DNA of 64,000 bases from Tulasnella sp. 424 (lineage: Eukaryota; Basidiomycota; Agaricomycetes; Cantharellales; Tulasnellaceae), in NCBI GenBank assembly GCA_019633425.1, contig WSUB01000117.1:62001-126000 (forward strand), written 5' to 3'. Shown in pieces: positions 22,851-32,507 of this stretch. The notes below the pieces were generated by a model. The model saw only the letters and a program-made list of their open reading frames with translations. It did not search any database and had not been told where the DNA came from. The number at the start of each line of letters is the position of its first letter. The stretch's first letter is position 1. Made by a program: the position numbers and the translations under genes.

Positions 22851-24198
22851 ATGCCACCCAAGCCGTGTGCACTCTGTGCCAAGGAACGTGCTATCCTCCG
22901 AAGACCAAAAACGGGTCAACAAATCTGCAAGGAATGCTTTTTTTACGTCTTCGAGACAGAGGTGCACAATACTATAACCGAGGCAAAGCTCTTCCGACCG
23001 GGCGACAGAGTGGCAATTGGGGCCTCTGGTGGAAAGGACTCGACAGTTTTGGCTTATGTTATGAAGACTTTAAACGAACGGTACGAGTACGGACTGGAGT
23101 TGTTTCTACTGTCAATCGATGAAGGCATCACAGGTTACCGCGACGATTCGTTGGAGGTGTGTTTCTCTCGCCGTCCAATGAGAATTGATCTTTTACGAAA
23201 CCGCACCCCGTCAGACAGTGAAACGCAATCAGCAGCAGTACAATCTACCGCTCAAGATACTTTCATACGACGAGCTTTACGGATGGACTATGGACCGAAT
23301 CGTTGAGAAGATTGGGCGGAAAAACAACTGCACTTTCTGTGGCGTCTTTAGACGACAGGCTCTTGACCGTGGTGCCGCTAGCCTGAACGTGGACCACATC
23401 GTAACTGGACACAACGCTGATGACATCGCCGAAACAGTCCTGATGAACAGTGAGTTCCAAGATTACCTATACACGCTGCCGGTAGGCTGATACCGGTGCC
23501 CATGTAGTCATGCGAGGAGATATTGCTCGGCTGGGCCGCTGTACCCTCATATGTACTCAAGGAGAAGACACAATACGTCGATCCAAGCCATTTAAATACG
23601 CATACGAAAAGGAGATTGTTATGTAAGCGATTCGTTCTGTCTCGTTGGATTTTCAGTTGATCCTTTCGGCAGGTATGCTTACTTCAAGAAGCTTGACTAC
23701 TTCTCCACCGAATGCATATATTCGCCAGACGCCTATCGTGGACATGCAAGAATGTTTTTGAAAGATCTCGAGGCTGCGCGACCTAGCGCGATTATTGACA
23801 TTATTCATTCGGGAGAAGCTTTCGAGGTCAAGGATGAGGTTAAGCAAGCAGCAAAAGCTCAGCGTAAGTTTTTACCTCACTCTCATCGAATTCACCGCCA
23901 TGGCTGAAAATACCTCAGAACGATGTAAAAGGTGCGGATATATCTCTAGCAACGACCTTTGCAAGGCTTGTGTCCTGCTTGAGGGATTGGAGAGAGGAAT
24001 GCCAAATTTATCCATCGTGGGTTTAAGCAAGCGTCGAGATGCGTGCGTAACAGCAGGCTGACTATTCGTATTTGACTTTAGAAGGAGAAGGAGCGCAGTA
24101 AACTCGAAGTGGGATATGCTCCTTCTGATATGCGAACCATCCCAAAGTTCGAACTTCCCCCAGTCCTCGCCAATGCTGCTGCCAATCCGCAGCCTTAG
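22851..24198 (+). CDS. NCS6: Cytoplasmic tRNA 2-thiolation protein 1 (adenylyltransferase)
   Basis: Seen: six exons fitted by hand (22851-23156, 23215-23449, 23508-23622, 23673-23863, 23919-24046, 24082-24198). Features in order: zinc-finger cysteines CALCAKERA and CKEC; PP-loop [59 protein letters not shown]-terminal CKRCGYIS and LCKAC pair; and the end [11 protein letters not shown]. Known: Ncs6/CTU1 with Ncs2 activates U34 of tRNA Lys, Glu and Gln by adenylation and transfers sulfur from the Urm1 relay, making mcm5s2U. The protein has the usual fungal length, and no key residue is missing. Its 3' end is convergent with ERG27, 81 bp away. Confidence 0.94.
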
Positions 24199-24279
24199 CC
24201 TGTCAGAGAGAACTAGATGTAATAATGTATGCTCTATATATGCCAGATATGATGTAGCCCCTGCCTCGACCTCTACCTC

Positions 24280-25731
24280 TCATTCGGAACTTCGACCCTT
24301 CTTTAACGCCTCGTATAATGCATCCATCTTCGCCACTAGCTTGACGCTGTCTTGCTTGCGGCCCTCGAATCCTCGAACCTGTTCCAGCTCGACATACGGG
24401 TTGCCAGCAAATGTCGCTCTCGAGCCAATTTTTGCAGGGTCTGAAGGATCCGGCAAAGCCCATAACGGGGCGAGCATGGCGTAGGTTGCGGAAATAGCAC
24501 CTTTGACAGGTTGAATGGGATGGAGCTGAGAACCGGCTAACCGTGCCTGAAGAATGAAATGAGTAGGATGCCGGAGTAGAGGTGACGGGGGCGGGACTCA
24601 CGATATAGAAAACAGCATACATCAAATACGTCCAGAAAATCGCACCGACCATCTTGGCCGTGAATAATTCGGAGGCAGTCACCGCCGGTCCTACGACGAA
24701 ATGTCTTGGACGTGTTTCATCGACGATGTCTAGGGGTCGGGAGTAGCCGTCCTCGTCGTATAATACGTTGGAGTTGGCCAAGGTAGCGACCACGTCGACC
24801 TGATATTTTGATCCTTCATAGGATTGGTCGGTCTTGAGCAATTGCCAGTCGTCGATGTCGAATGCCTGCGGCATCGCTTCGGACGACGATTCCCAAATGA
24901 CCCGACCCGGTAGTGTTGGGGATTTGCGTAGTAGCTGGTCCAGTTCCTTTGCCTAACAGTCCAACCGGTTGACATTGCTGAAGCGGACGATGAGGTCGAG
25001 AAGCAACTTACCATGATGTAGTGCCCGAACACGTTGCACATCCACACATATCCGAATCCCTCCTCGCTTGTCTCCCCGACGTGTTGAACTTTAAATTGTG
25101 GGGCTGACACAAGGCCATGGAAATCGGTCACGAGTTGTTTGACGACGATGGCCCAGTCTATTTCTTTGTAGGCCATAAGACCGGCGTTGAGTACAAGGTG
25201 CGAGACGTAAGGATATCTATGAGAATTTGTGGTCATGATTACGCTCTACGAGACTTTTCCCTAAAAAAAGGGACGTACTTTCTCTTAATCTCGTCGCAGA
25301 AAGCAAAGACTTTGTCCGACCGACTTAGGTCACATTGGACAAACTCTATTTTCAAACCCTTCTTGAAGGTCTCTGCGTAGCCATCGTAAAGCCCATCTCG
25401 GATTTGCTGAGCAATAAATGTGTCGAGGAACGACCATAACTTTTTGCGGGCCTCCTCGGCGCGTTGCGGATTTCGGCATGCCAATATTAGCGTCAACCCT
25501 TCAGCGGGTTCGATCGACAGTCGAGGAGCTTTGGATTTGAGTCCAATTTGCGGGTAAGAGTCTGAGGGGACTCGTGTGGCCAGCTGGGTTATGAGCCGCT
25601 GGCAGATCCCCAGGCCTACTCCACTGAAATGACGGACAGTAAGCTGGAGGCTTCTCAGGCTTGCCCTGCTGCCGCACCCACCTATTTGCGCCGGTGACGA
25701 TGACAATTGGGTTTTTGCTTTCAGAGTCCAT
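24280..25731 (-). CDS. ERG27: 3-keto-steroid reductase (sterol C-4 demethylation)
   Basis: Seen: exon 1 starts MDSESKNPIVIVTGANR at 25731 and splices to GVGLGICQRLITQLA, giving the SDR cofactor motif TGxNxGxGxG. Next come LILACRNPQRAEEARKKL, EFVQCDLSRSD, YVSHLVLNAG (NAG motif), FGYVWMCNVFGHYIM, RVIWESSSEA, and the catalytic YEGSK (YxxxK) near 24820. A hydrophobic segment AKMVGAIFWTYLMYAVF (about 24640) and a C-terminal exon ending at 24280 follow. Known: Erg27 is the NADPH-dependent 3-ketoreductase of the C-4 demethylation complex in ergosterol synthesis. It sits at the ER or lipid droplets, and it is the target of hydroxyanilide fungicides such as fenhexamid. Length and insert pattern match fungal Erg27 rather than generic SDRs. 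Confidence 0.88.
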
Positions 25732-26078
25732 GGATGATGAGAGCTTGGGGGAGGGGGAGGGAGGTGGAAGGGAGACGTAGTTTGGCCAAAACGTTTCAGA
25801 CAGGGGTCGAACGACTTTTTTTTGAAGGGGGTCCCGCAGAACCCTGCCACTCAGTTGATCAAACTTCCAACACGGAGCATCCACGTCGCCCAGACATCTT
25901 CTTTACTGTCAGAACAACATCACTCCCCGCATTCACTAGCGAAACTAAGCATGGCCGAGGACCCACTACTGGCAAAACGCCACCCGGGCCCCTGGTCAGC
26001 GTTTCCTTCCTTACGTAACGTGAGGGTATCTACCACGTGATCTAATGTAACTTCAATTTTCCTCCAAAGCACACCGCA
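25732..26078. promoter_or_regulatory. 347-bp divergent promoter region of ERG27 (-) and NOP9 (+)
   Basis: The start codons diverge at 25731 and 26079. No known sterol-response or ribosome-biogenesis element was identified by eye. Confidence 0.4.
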
Positions 26079-28769
26079 ATGCCCAAGATCGACAAGGAAA
26101 AGCGACAGCGAGGAAAGAAACACAAGAAACCAAAAGAAGCAGAAATTCCTCCAGAAGAACCCCACGCTGGACCATCATGGATCGCGCCTCAGCCTGCTGT
26201 CCATGATCTGGACCAACCACCTTTCGGAGCACTTGATCCTGATCTCAAAGCATATCTGCGGAGCGTTGACCTCAAGCTGAACGAGTGGAGAGACACTGCC
26301 TGGGATATCCAGCTCACTCAGGACGAGTTACAAGGCGAGTATCAACTGCCATTCTCCGGAAACGGGGTCGGGACTGACATGGCCCTGAAGACAGGAAGCT
26401 CTTTCTCGACGCCACTGTGACCGAGCTGAAAGGAAAAGAGCTCGTGCTAGCAACTGATCCCGACTGCTCGAAAATAATGGAACGAATCGGTCACGTCGTG
26501 GATAATGATGCCAAGCGAGCTCTGCTGCAAGCTCTTGCCGGATCGTGAGTCGGTTCCGATCAACTTATAATCTCTCCCCCGACGGCTTAAAATGTTTACA
26601 GGTATCCTACGCTTGTTAAGGATCGTTTTGGCTCCCATGTATGCCAAACTTTCCTCAAAGTAGCTACTGAGCCCTTGCAGGAGGAGGTTCGTCTAACAAG
26701 ATTGAAGCTAATCCGCCTGTTGCTTACCGCTCAGCTTTAAGGCCGCCGACGATGATACATCCGAAACAAAATCAGAGTCTTCCCCCTCTGTAACACATCT
26801 CTTCGTGAACGCTGCAAAGGTAATTCACCCTCGGTGTTGTCTGCCTTTGACGTGAGACTAACAGCAAATCCGTGTCCAGGAACTACTTCCCATAAGCCCT
26901 TCCATGTTGTCCGATCCATTCGCCGCTCACGTCCTCTCCGACGTTCTCCTTATTCTTTCCGCGCGATCTTGGGCTGACATTCAAGCTTTGCGGGAAGAAG
27001 CCTCTGAGTGGCGGACCTCAAAGGCGACCAGACGGAAACACCATCGAATTCAGCAACAACAGAGCAACGAAATCACCGCAGGAAGCATCGAGAGTCCTGT
27101 TCCTGCAGAGTTTGCGCACCTTGCAAAGCAGTTTTCCGACAAAATCACAGGGGAAATGAGCTCAGAAGACCTTCGTCACTGCGCATTTGATCAGGTTGCG
27201 AGTCCGGCACTTCAGGTACGGGAATTATTGCTTCCCATCCGATGGGATGTTTAGAGGAGTTGCTAAATGACGATGGCACTAGGCGCTTTTAAAGGTCGAT
27301 TTGACTCTGGGAAAACTGAAAAGGCGCGGGCAATTGCTGGAATCACTCCTTCCCGGTTTGACGTCTGGTCAGTCGCAGACCTGGGGTTTCATGGATAAAC
27401 GACAGCATTAACTCACAAGAAAACATTCATTCTAGAGAGTATTCCTCCACCGCAGACCATCTCGCTATTTAGTTCCATGGCACGCGACAAGGTCGCCTCA
27501 CATGTCGTTGAGACAATCGCGGCTCATGTGCCGGACTCGACCTTCCGAGCCATCTGGAAGAGCTGCTTGTCGCCAGCCCTTACAGACTTGGTGAATGATC
27601 CCCTGGCGAACTTTTCTATTGCAACCGCGGTTAGTCGACTCAGCGAGGCGGAAGTCCGGGATGTGGTGGAGCTCCCCGGCGAGGTCTGGGCCGCAACCGT
27701 AGGTGAGGCTTACAGTTCGGCAGCAGGCTAGTTTGGTGATATTTAGGCTGATTTCTTGTCCATGTAGCGAAAGGTAGAACGGGGCCGTTGAAAGCCTTGA
27801 TTGACCGGGCAGCTCTCCTGAGTGTTCTCGAAGGAGAAGTTGTTCAGGTGAGACTAGCCAGCGAGCGCCAGTAACTCAATCGCTCACAACCCAGTCCTTG
27901 CATAGATCGTCTGTAAAGCGTTCGGATTGGAAAATTCGACTGACCCGGCAATGGTGGTCAACCGCATCCTCACCCTTGATCCGGACGAAGCGATGGAGAC
28001 CGAGTCCCCACTAGTTACTCCTGACTCAATGCCGAGCATGTATCCCAATCGCCTTAAAGCCAGAGGTTATGGCCCGAGGCGAACCAAACAGTCTCATGCC
28101 TCAGGGTCATCTGAACCAACTGTGCAGGGAGCCCTAATTCTTCAAAGTATGCTGCGACTATCGGATCCTCATAATGCAATGATCTCTGAAGGGTGAGTTT
28201 CTTGCTTTAATAGTCCGCCTACGACCTTAACACTTCGTTGCCCACTCTTCAGCATTGATTCAATGACCGTTGAGGCCCGGGTGTCGTTATCCACGAGTCC
28301 AATCGCCTCCCGAATTCTTGACGCATTGCTTGATTCACCCACTGTACCGGCCAAAGCTAAACGAAAACTTGTTTCTTCTTTCATCGGCCAGTACAACATT
28401 CTGGCAGACGACAAGCTGGGAAGTCGTGTCGCAGAGAACTTGTACAAGGCGGCTGATCCGTTCCTAAGGGTTGGTTCTCGATACTACAGAAACGGCCCTT
28501 TTTCATAACGCTCCTTTTTTTTCCTTCCCTAGGAGAGGATTGCCCGGTCTTTGTTTGAACACGAGCACCAGCTCCGACAATCGACCTATGGTCGGTTCTT
28601 ACTGAACCATGTCAACATTCCTTTACTCAAGCGGAGCCCCGAGGAGTGGAAACGTGCCCAAGCCCGGAGCATCGTAGAGGCAGCCTCGGCCACATCTTCC
28701 ACCTCGGGAAAGAGAAAGAGGGAGAAGGATGAGATCGAGGAGCTGTTCCAAGCGTCTAGAAAGCGGTAG
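26079..28769 (+). CDS. NOP9: Nucleolar pumilio-repeat protein NOP9
   Basis: Seen: a basic N-terminus (MPKIDKEKRQRGKKHKKPKE), then FGALDPDLKAYLRSVDLKL. Pumilio-type helical repeats are spread over many short exons: LVKDRFGSHVCQTFLK, MARDKVASHVVETIAA, DPLANFSIATAVSRL, SPIASRILDALLDSP, DDKLGSRVAENLYKA and QSTYGRFLLNHVNIPLL. The basic tail RKREKDEIEELFQASRKR ends at 28769. Known: Nop9 has eleven Puf-like repeats, binds the central 18S/ITS1 region of pre-rRNA, and restrains Nob1 cleavage at site D during 40S maturation. About nine introns break the gene. The repeat signature and terminal EWKRAQ segment support NOP9 over Puf6. Confidence 0.88.
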
Positions 28770-28875
28770 CCGAGCTCCTCGGAAGTCCGACGACGGTTAT
28801 TATGTGTTTGTTTGTGGCGGCCCGGAACCGCCCGGAGGGCGTTGAGGGCTGGAAATAGCTCCCATAGCCAGCAAG

Positions 28876-31740
28876 CAGCCACACCCGTTGTTCTCATCTG
28901 TTCACTACTACCATCTCAACTTGTTTCTTGCGCTCTTGATACAATTCATGGCATCTTTAAGGTCGACTGTTCGATACAGCGTTCGGGGTTTGCGGCCAAA
29001 GTCTACGCCAAGCAGGAATAGTAACACCCTTCCACGGTTCGTCGCGCTTTCCACGACAACGACGCCAATCAGCCCTCCACCTCCGAGGAGACCGGCCACG
29101 ACTCAGAAGGCAGTTACATTCTCGCTGGTAAGGGTCATCTCCACTCTCCACCGTCTCTCGCTGCTATATTCCCTGGCTCGGCTTCATAGGTTGTGGCCGC
29201 TGTTCTTGGGCTTTTCCTGACAAGTGGAGAGGCGACTGTGGCTGCAGACGATGGAACCCATCACGCGAAGCTCATTCCGTTTCAAGAAGTCTCCGAACAC
29301 AACAAGAAGGACGACCTCTGGGTTGTGATTCGCGGAGAGGTAAGAGAAGACGCGTTGTGCTTCTACGTCTCGAACGGAATAATAAATCTTTATCCCCCCA
29401 GGTTTACAAGTGCGAAGAAGTTTCTCACAACCTCACACGAAGTTTCTGACACTGCATCGTCGCTTTTAGCCTTACCGATTTCATTTCCATACACCCGGGT
29501 GGGGCCAAAGTCATCATACAGCATGCAGGCAAGGACGCCACGAAAATCTTCGAGTCCATCCACGCCAAAGGGCTCCTGGAAACCATGCTCAGTCCATCCC
29601 AGCATGTTGGCACAGTCGACCCTGCTACTATGCCAAAGCTCAAGCCGGAGCTCACCGACGACGACATCCGGATGATGATCAATAACAAGAACAAGCCGCC
29701 ATTGGGTGCCATGATCAACCTTGGTGATATCGAGGAGGTGGCTAAAAGGGTCATGTCTGAGAAGGCCTGGCACTACTATAGGAGTGACGCAGAAGACGGG
29801 TACAGTGAGTAATTTGTGGCGCTCATCTTTACAACGACCTGTTGAAGCTGCTTGTAACCCAGCCTACAGGAACAATTTTGCCGCACTGACGCATTACTTC
29901 TTCCGCCCAAGAATGTGCGGCTCGGACTCCATGCGTGACGTACGATGACATATCTAATCTCTACTCTACTCTTAGCCTTCGCGAGGTCGGCCAAGTAGAC
30001 CCAAGCACGTCGATTCTTGGGATGTCATGCGATCTGCCTATCTTTGCCGGCCCAGCGGCCATGGCGGGTCTTGGACATCCCGAAGGTGAAAAGAATATTG
30101 TCAGAGGTACAGGGAATAGTGGAATATTATACGGGGTGGGTAGTATTCCGCTTGATAGGTCCAGTCGAACGACCTCTTGACCGAACTACAGATCTCGTCA
30201 AACGCGTCGTGTTCTCTGGAAGAGATCGCTGCTGCGCGACAGCCCGACCAATCCTTGATCTTTCAGGTAACGAAAATGGTCCTTCAATCTGCTGACGGGT
30301 TCGGCTGAGTTCCTTTTGGCGGTGGCAGTTGTATATTGCAAAAGAACGGCAGGTGTCGGTTGACGTGCTGAGGAAAGTGGAAAATCTCGGCTTCAAAGCC
30401 GTCATGTTTACCGTCGGTATGCAAAAACTTACTCTTCATGAAGATTGTGCCTTCTGATGTACCTTCTCTGCTGCTATGCTAGATGCGCCTGTACTTGGCC
30501 GAAGGTGAGCTTACCAAAGGTGGAAAGAATGTCGAGCTGACCACCATTTCTGTCCAGGGAGTTTGATATGCGAACTCGAATTGTCACCGATGTGCGCACA
30601 TGCGGCACTGCGGGGTATTCTATGTCTAAGCTTACTTACTTTTTGTTTTTCGTATAGGATGACGAAGAGGATGGTGCACCACCAAAATCGAAAGGAGGGG
30701 TTTCAGCTACCATTGATGGGTATTTCGACGTGAATATCGGTACGGTTTAAAGTTATGCGAGATCGATCCGTTTTCATTCTAAACGGCGTCCATGTTCTTA
30801 AAGGCTGGAAGGATGTCGAGTGGCTACAGGCAAGTGGCATCGACGTTTGTTGATAGCGGTTCCATAACCATCGGACTAATCTCCTGGGGCCCTTAGCGAC
30901 AAACCAAACTTCCCATCATCATCAAAGGCATCCAAACCGTTGACGACTGGTGCGCCAATTTCTCATAAGATCGAATAGCATCACCCAAGACCAATCACCT
31001 GGCTAGTCTGCTTGCAATAAAATATCCAGGTGTCAAGGGGATTTTGATTAGCAACCATGGAGGTCGGCAAGCAGACTACGCTCCCGCCCCGATCGTAAGA
31101 TATCTGTACTATCCTGTTTACGAGGAATAACCGACGCTTTGCTATCGTTAGGATGTGCTCTATGAGCTGCGACAGAAGGTGAGAGTGGCTTTCGTCCCGC
31201 GCTGTGTTGCACAGCTGATGCGTTTAATCTTCAGCACCCTGAGGTGTTTGACAAGGTTGAGGTTTATGTAGACGGTGGATTTAGGCGTGGTACCGACGTT
31301 GTCAAAGCTGTGTGCCTTGGCGCTAAAGCTGTTGGACTTGGACGACCGTTCCTTTACGCCAACGCTGCTTATGGCGAACGTGGCGTTTCGAAGACGATAC
31401 AAAGTAGGTGGATGAGGTCATTGAGACCCTTTATTGCCTGATCGCTGATGTTGCTACACAGTCTTGAGGGAGGAGATTATCAACTGCATGCAGCAAATCG
31501 GTCTCACCAACCTGTCGCAAGCCAAGCCCGAGATGATCAAGTACATGGAACGAACCATCGCGCCACCTAAAAGCTCTGATTACTCTCAGGAATGATAGTC
31601 GAGTCTTGTGGACCCTTTTGTATTCAACGGGGATCTGAAACTATTTGGGGAAATTGATGGTCTTGGCATTGGACTGGGTATTGTGTGTGCTTTGGAAACG
31701 AAAGAGGCTCGGGGATCTCGTCGTAATGCTTCATCAACAT
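28876..31740 (+). repeat. Duplicated 2.86-kb unit, copy 1 (flavocytochrome b2 gene with flanks)
   Basis: Matches 35722-38578 in the same orientation from a string CCRTTGTTCTCATCTG just before the gene to about 145 bp past the stop codon (CGTCGTAATGCTTC). Similarity ends abruptly on both sides. Confidence 0.9.
28948..31595 (+). CDS. CYB2: L-lactate dehydrogenase (cytochrome b2 type), copy 1
   Basis: Seen: a gene of many short exons. An Arg/Ser-rich presequence ([19 protein letters not shown]) is followed by a hydrophobic span, [12 protein letters not shown]. The cytochrome b5 domain shows [23 protein letters not shown] and ESIHA, the two heme-ligand histidines. The FMN domain has [61 protein letters not shown], an acidic GAPP loop, [34 protein letters not shown] (catalytic His/Arg) and [15 protein letters not shown]. 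It ends at 31595. Known: the enzyme oxidises L-lactate in the mitochondrial intermembrane space and passes electrons to cytochrome c. After splicing I found no stop or frameshift, so it looks intact. Substrate could also be another 2-hydroxy acid. Confidence 0.85.
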
Positions 31741-32507
31741 GGATATACGAGGATTTGGCGCTGTTCGGCTGGAACGCGATAGTTCCTGCATAAATGCTAA
31801 TGAGCAAGCCGTTGAACTCTTTGATGATAGATTCAGGGGGAAGGGCAGAGCGGAGATTGCTGCGCCCCTCACTAACACTAACGCCCTAACCGTAAAAAGC
31901 GTGCCGCGGGACTCACCGAGCATGCATGGAGACACTGATAATTGTGATGATGGCTGTCTATAGTCGAGGTCCAAGTGTCGAAGGCAAAAGCGCCAGAAAT
32001 CCGCTCGAGGATCTGATTTTGTTGCGGACGAAGGGATCGTTTACAAAGGCGAAATCTAAGACGCACGAGGACAGCACAACCGCCAGACATGGCCCAACGT
32101 ATCGTATGCGGTGTCCTGCACGTTGCAGAGGAGGGAACATAATAATAGCGGAATGGGAGAACAGCGTCATGGAGAAAGAAACGCAAATCATTAGAGTGAA
32201 AGCTAGCAGAAGGAGGTACAGTCGGACCCCCAATAATGCATGGCTTTGGTGGACGGATTTTCCATGCATTGTGGGGGGTTATGCATAATCAGAGAGAGAT
32301 TTTAGTGTGAATCATGGATTTGGTGGACCGAAATGCTATGCATTACAAGGGGTTATGCATTACTGGGTGTATGCATTATTGGGGGTCCGACTGTAGAATA
32401 GTCTACGGAGCCCAGCGAAGTATATCAGCAAGTCCGGGAGCCAAGCTATCAAGGCGAATTAGCGACTGAATAGAGCCATGTATGTATCGCCGAGTTACGT
32501 ACGCAAG
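31596..32507. other. Gene-free interval holding the end of duplication copy 1 and a MITE
   Basis: Contains about 145 bp of duplicated 3' flank, then about 480 bp with no recognisable feature, then the MITE at 32219-32393 and the 3' flank of the FunK1 gene. Confidence 0.5.
32219..32393. mobile_element. 175-bp MITE with 23-bp perfect TIRs and TA target duplication
   Basis: Seen: the left end CAGTCGGACCCCCAATAATG continues CAT and is the exact reverse complement of the right end (32371-32393). TA dinucleotides lie directly outside both ends (32217-32218 and 32394-32395). The interior repeats short GTTATGCAT and ATGCATTA strings and has no coding capacity. Known: CAGT-type ends with TA duplications mark the Tc1/mariner/pogo superfamily. 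Inferred: a non-autonomous element moved by a pogo/mariner transposase elsewhere in the genome. The perfect ends suggest recent insertion. Confidence 0.88.

Noticed and set aside
28948..31595. Stops and frame changes in both b2 copies taken as signs of pseudogenes
   Set aside because: They all fall in short GT-AG introns. For example, splicing GTGCGCC...GGCTAG restores VDDCLLA, and splicing after RPRI restores LREVGQ.
32219..32393. MITE considered as a tRNA-like or regulatory hairpin
   Set aside because: Exact 23-bp ends with TA on both sides fit transposition much better than an RNA gene.
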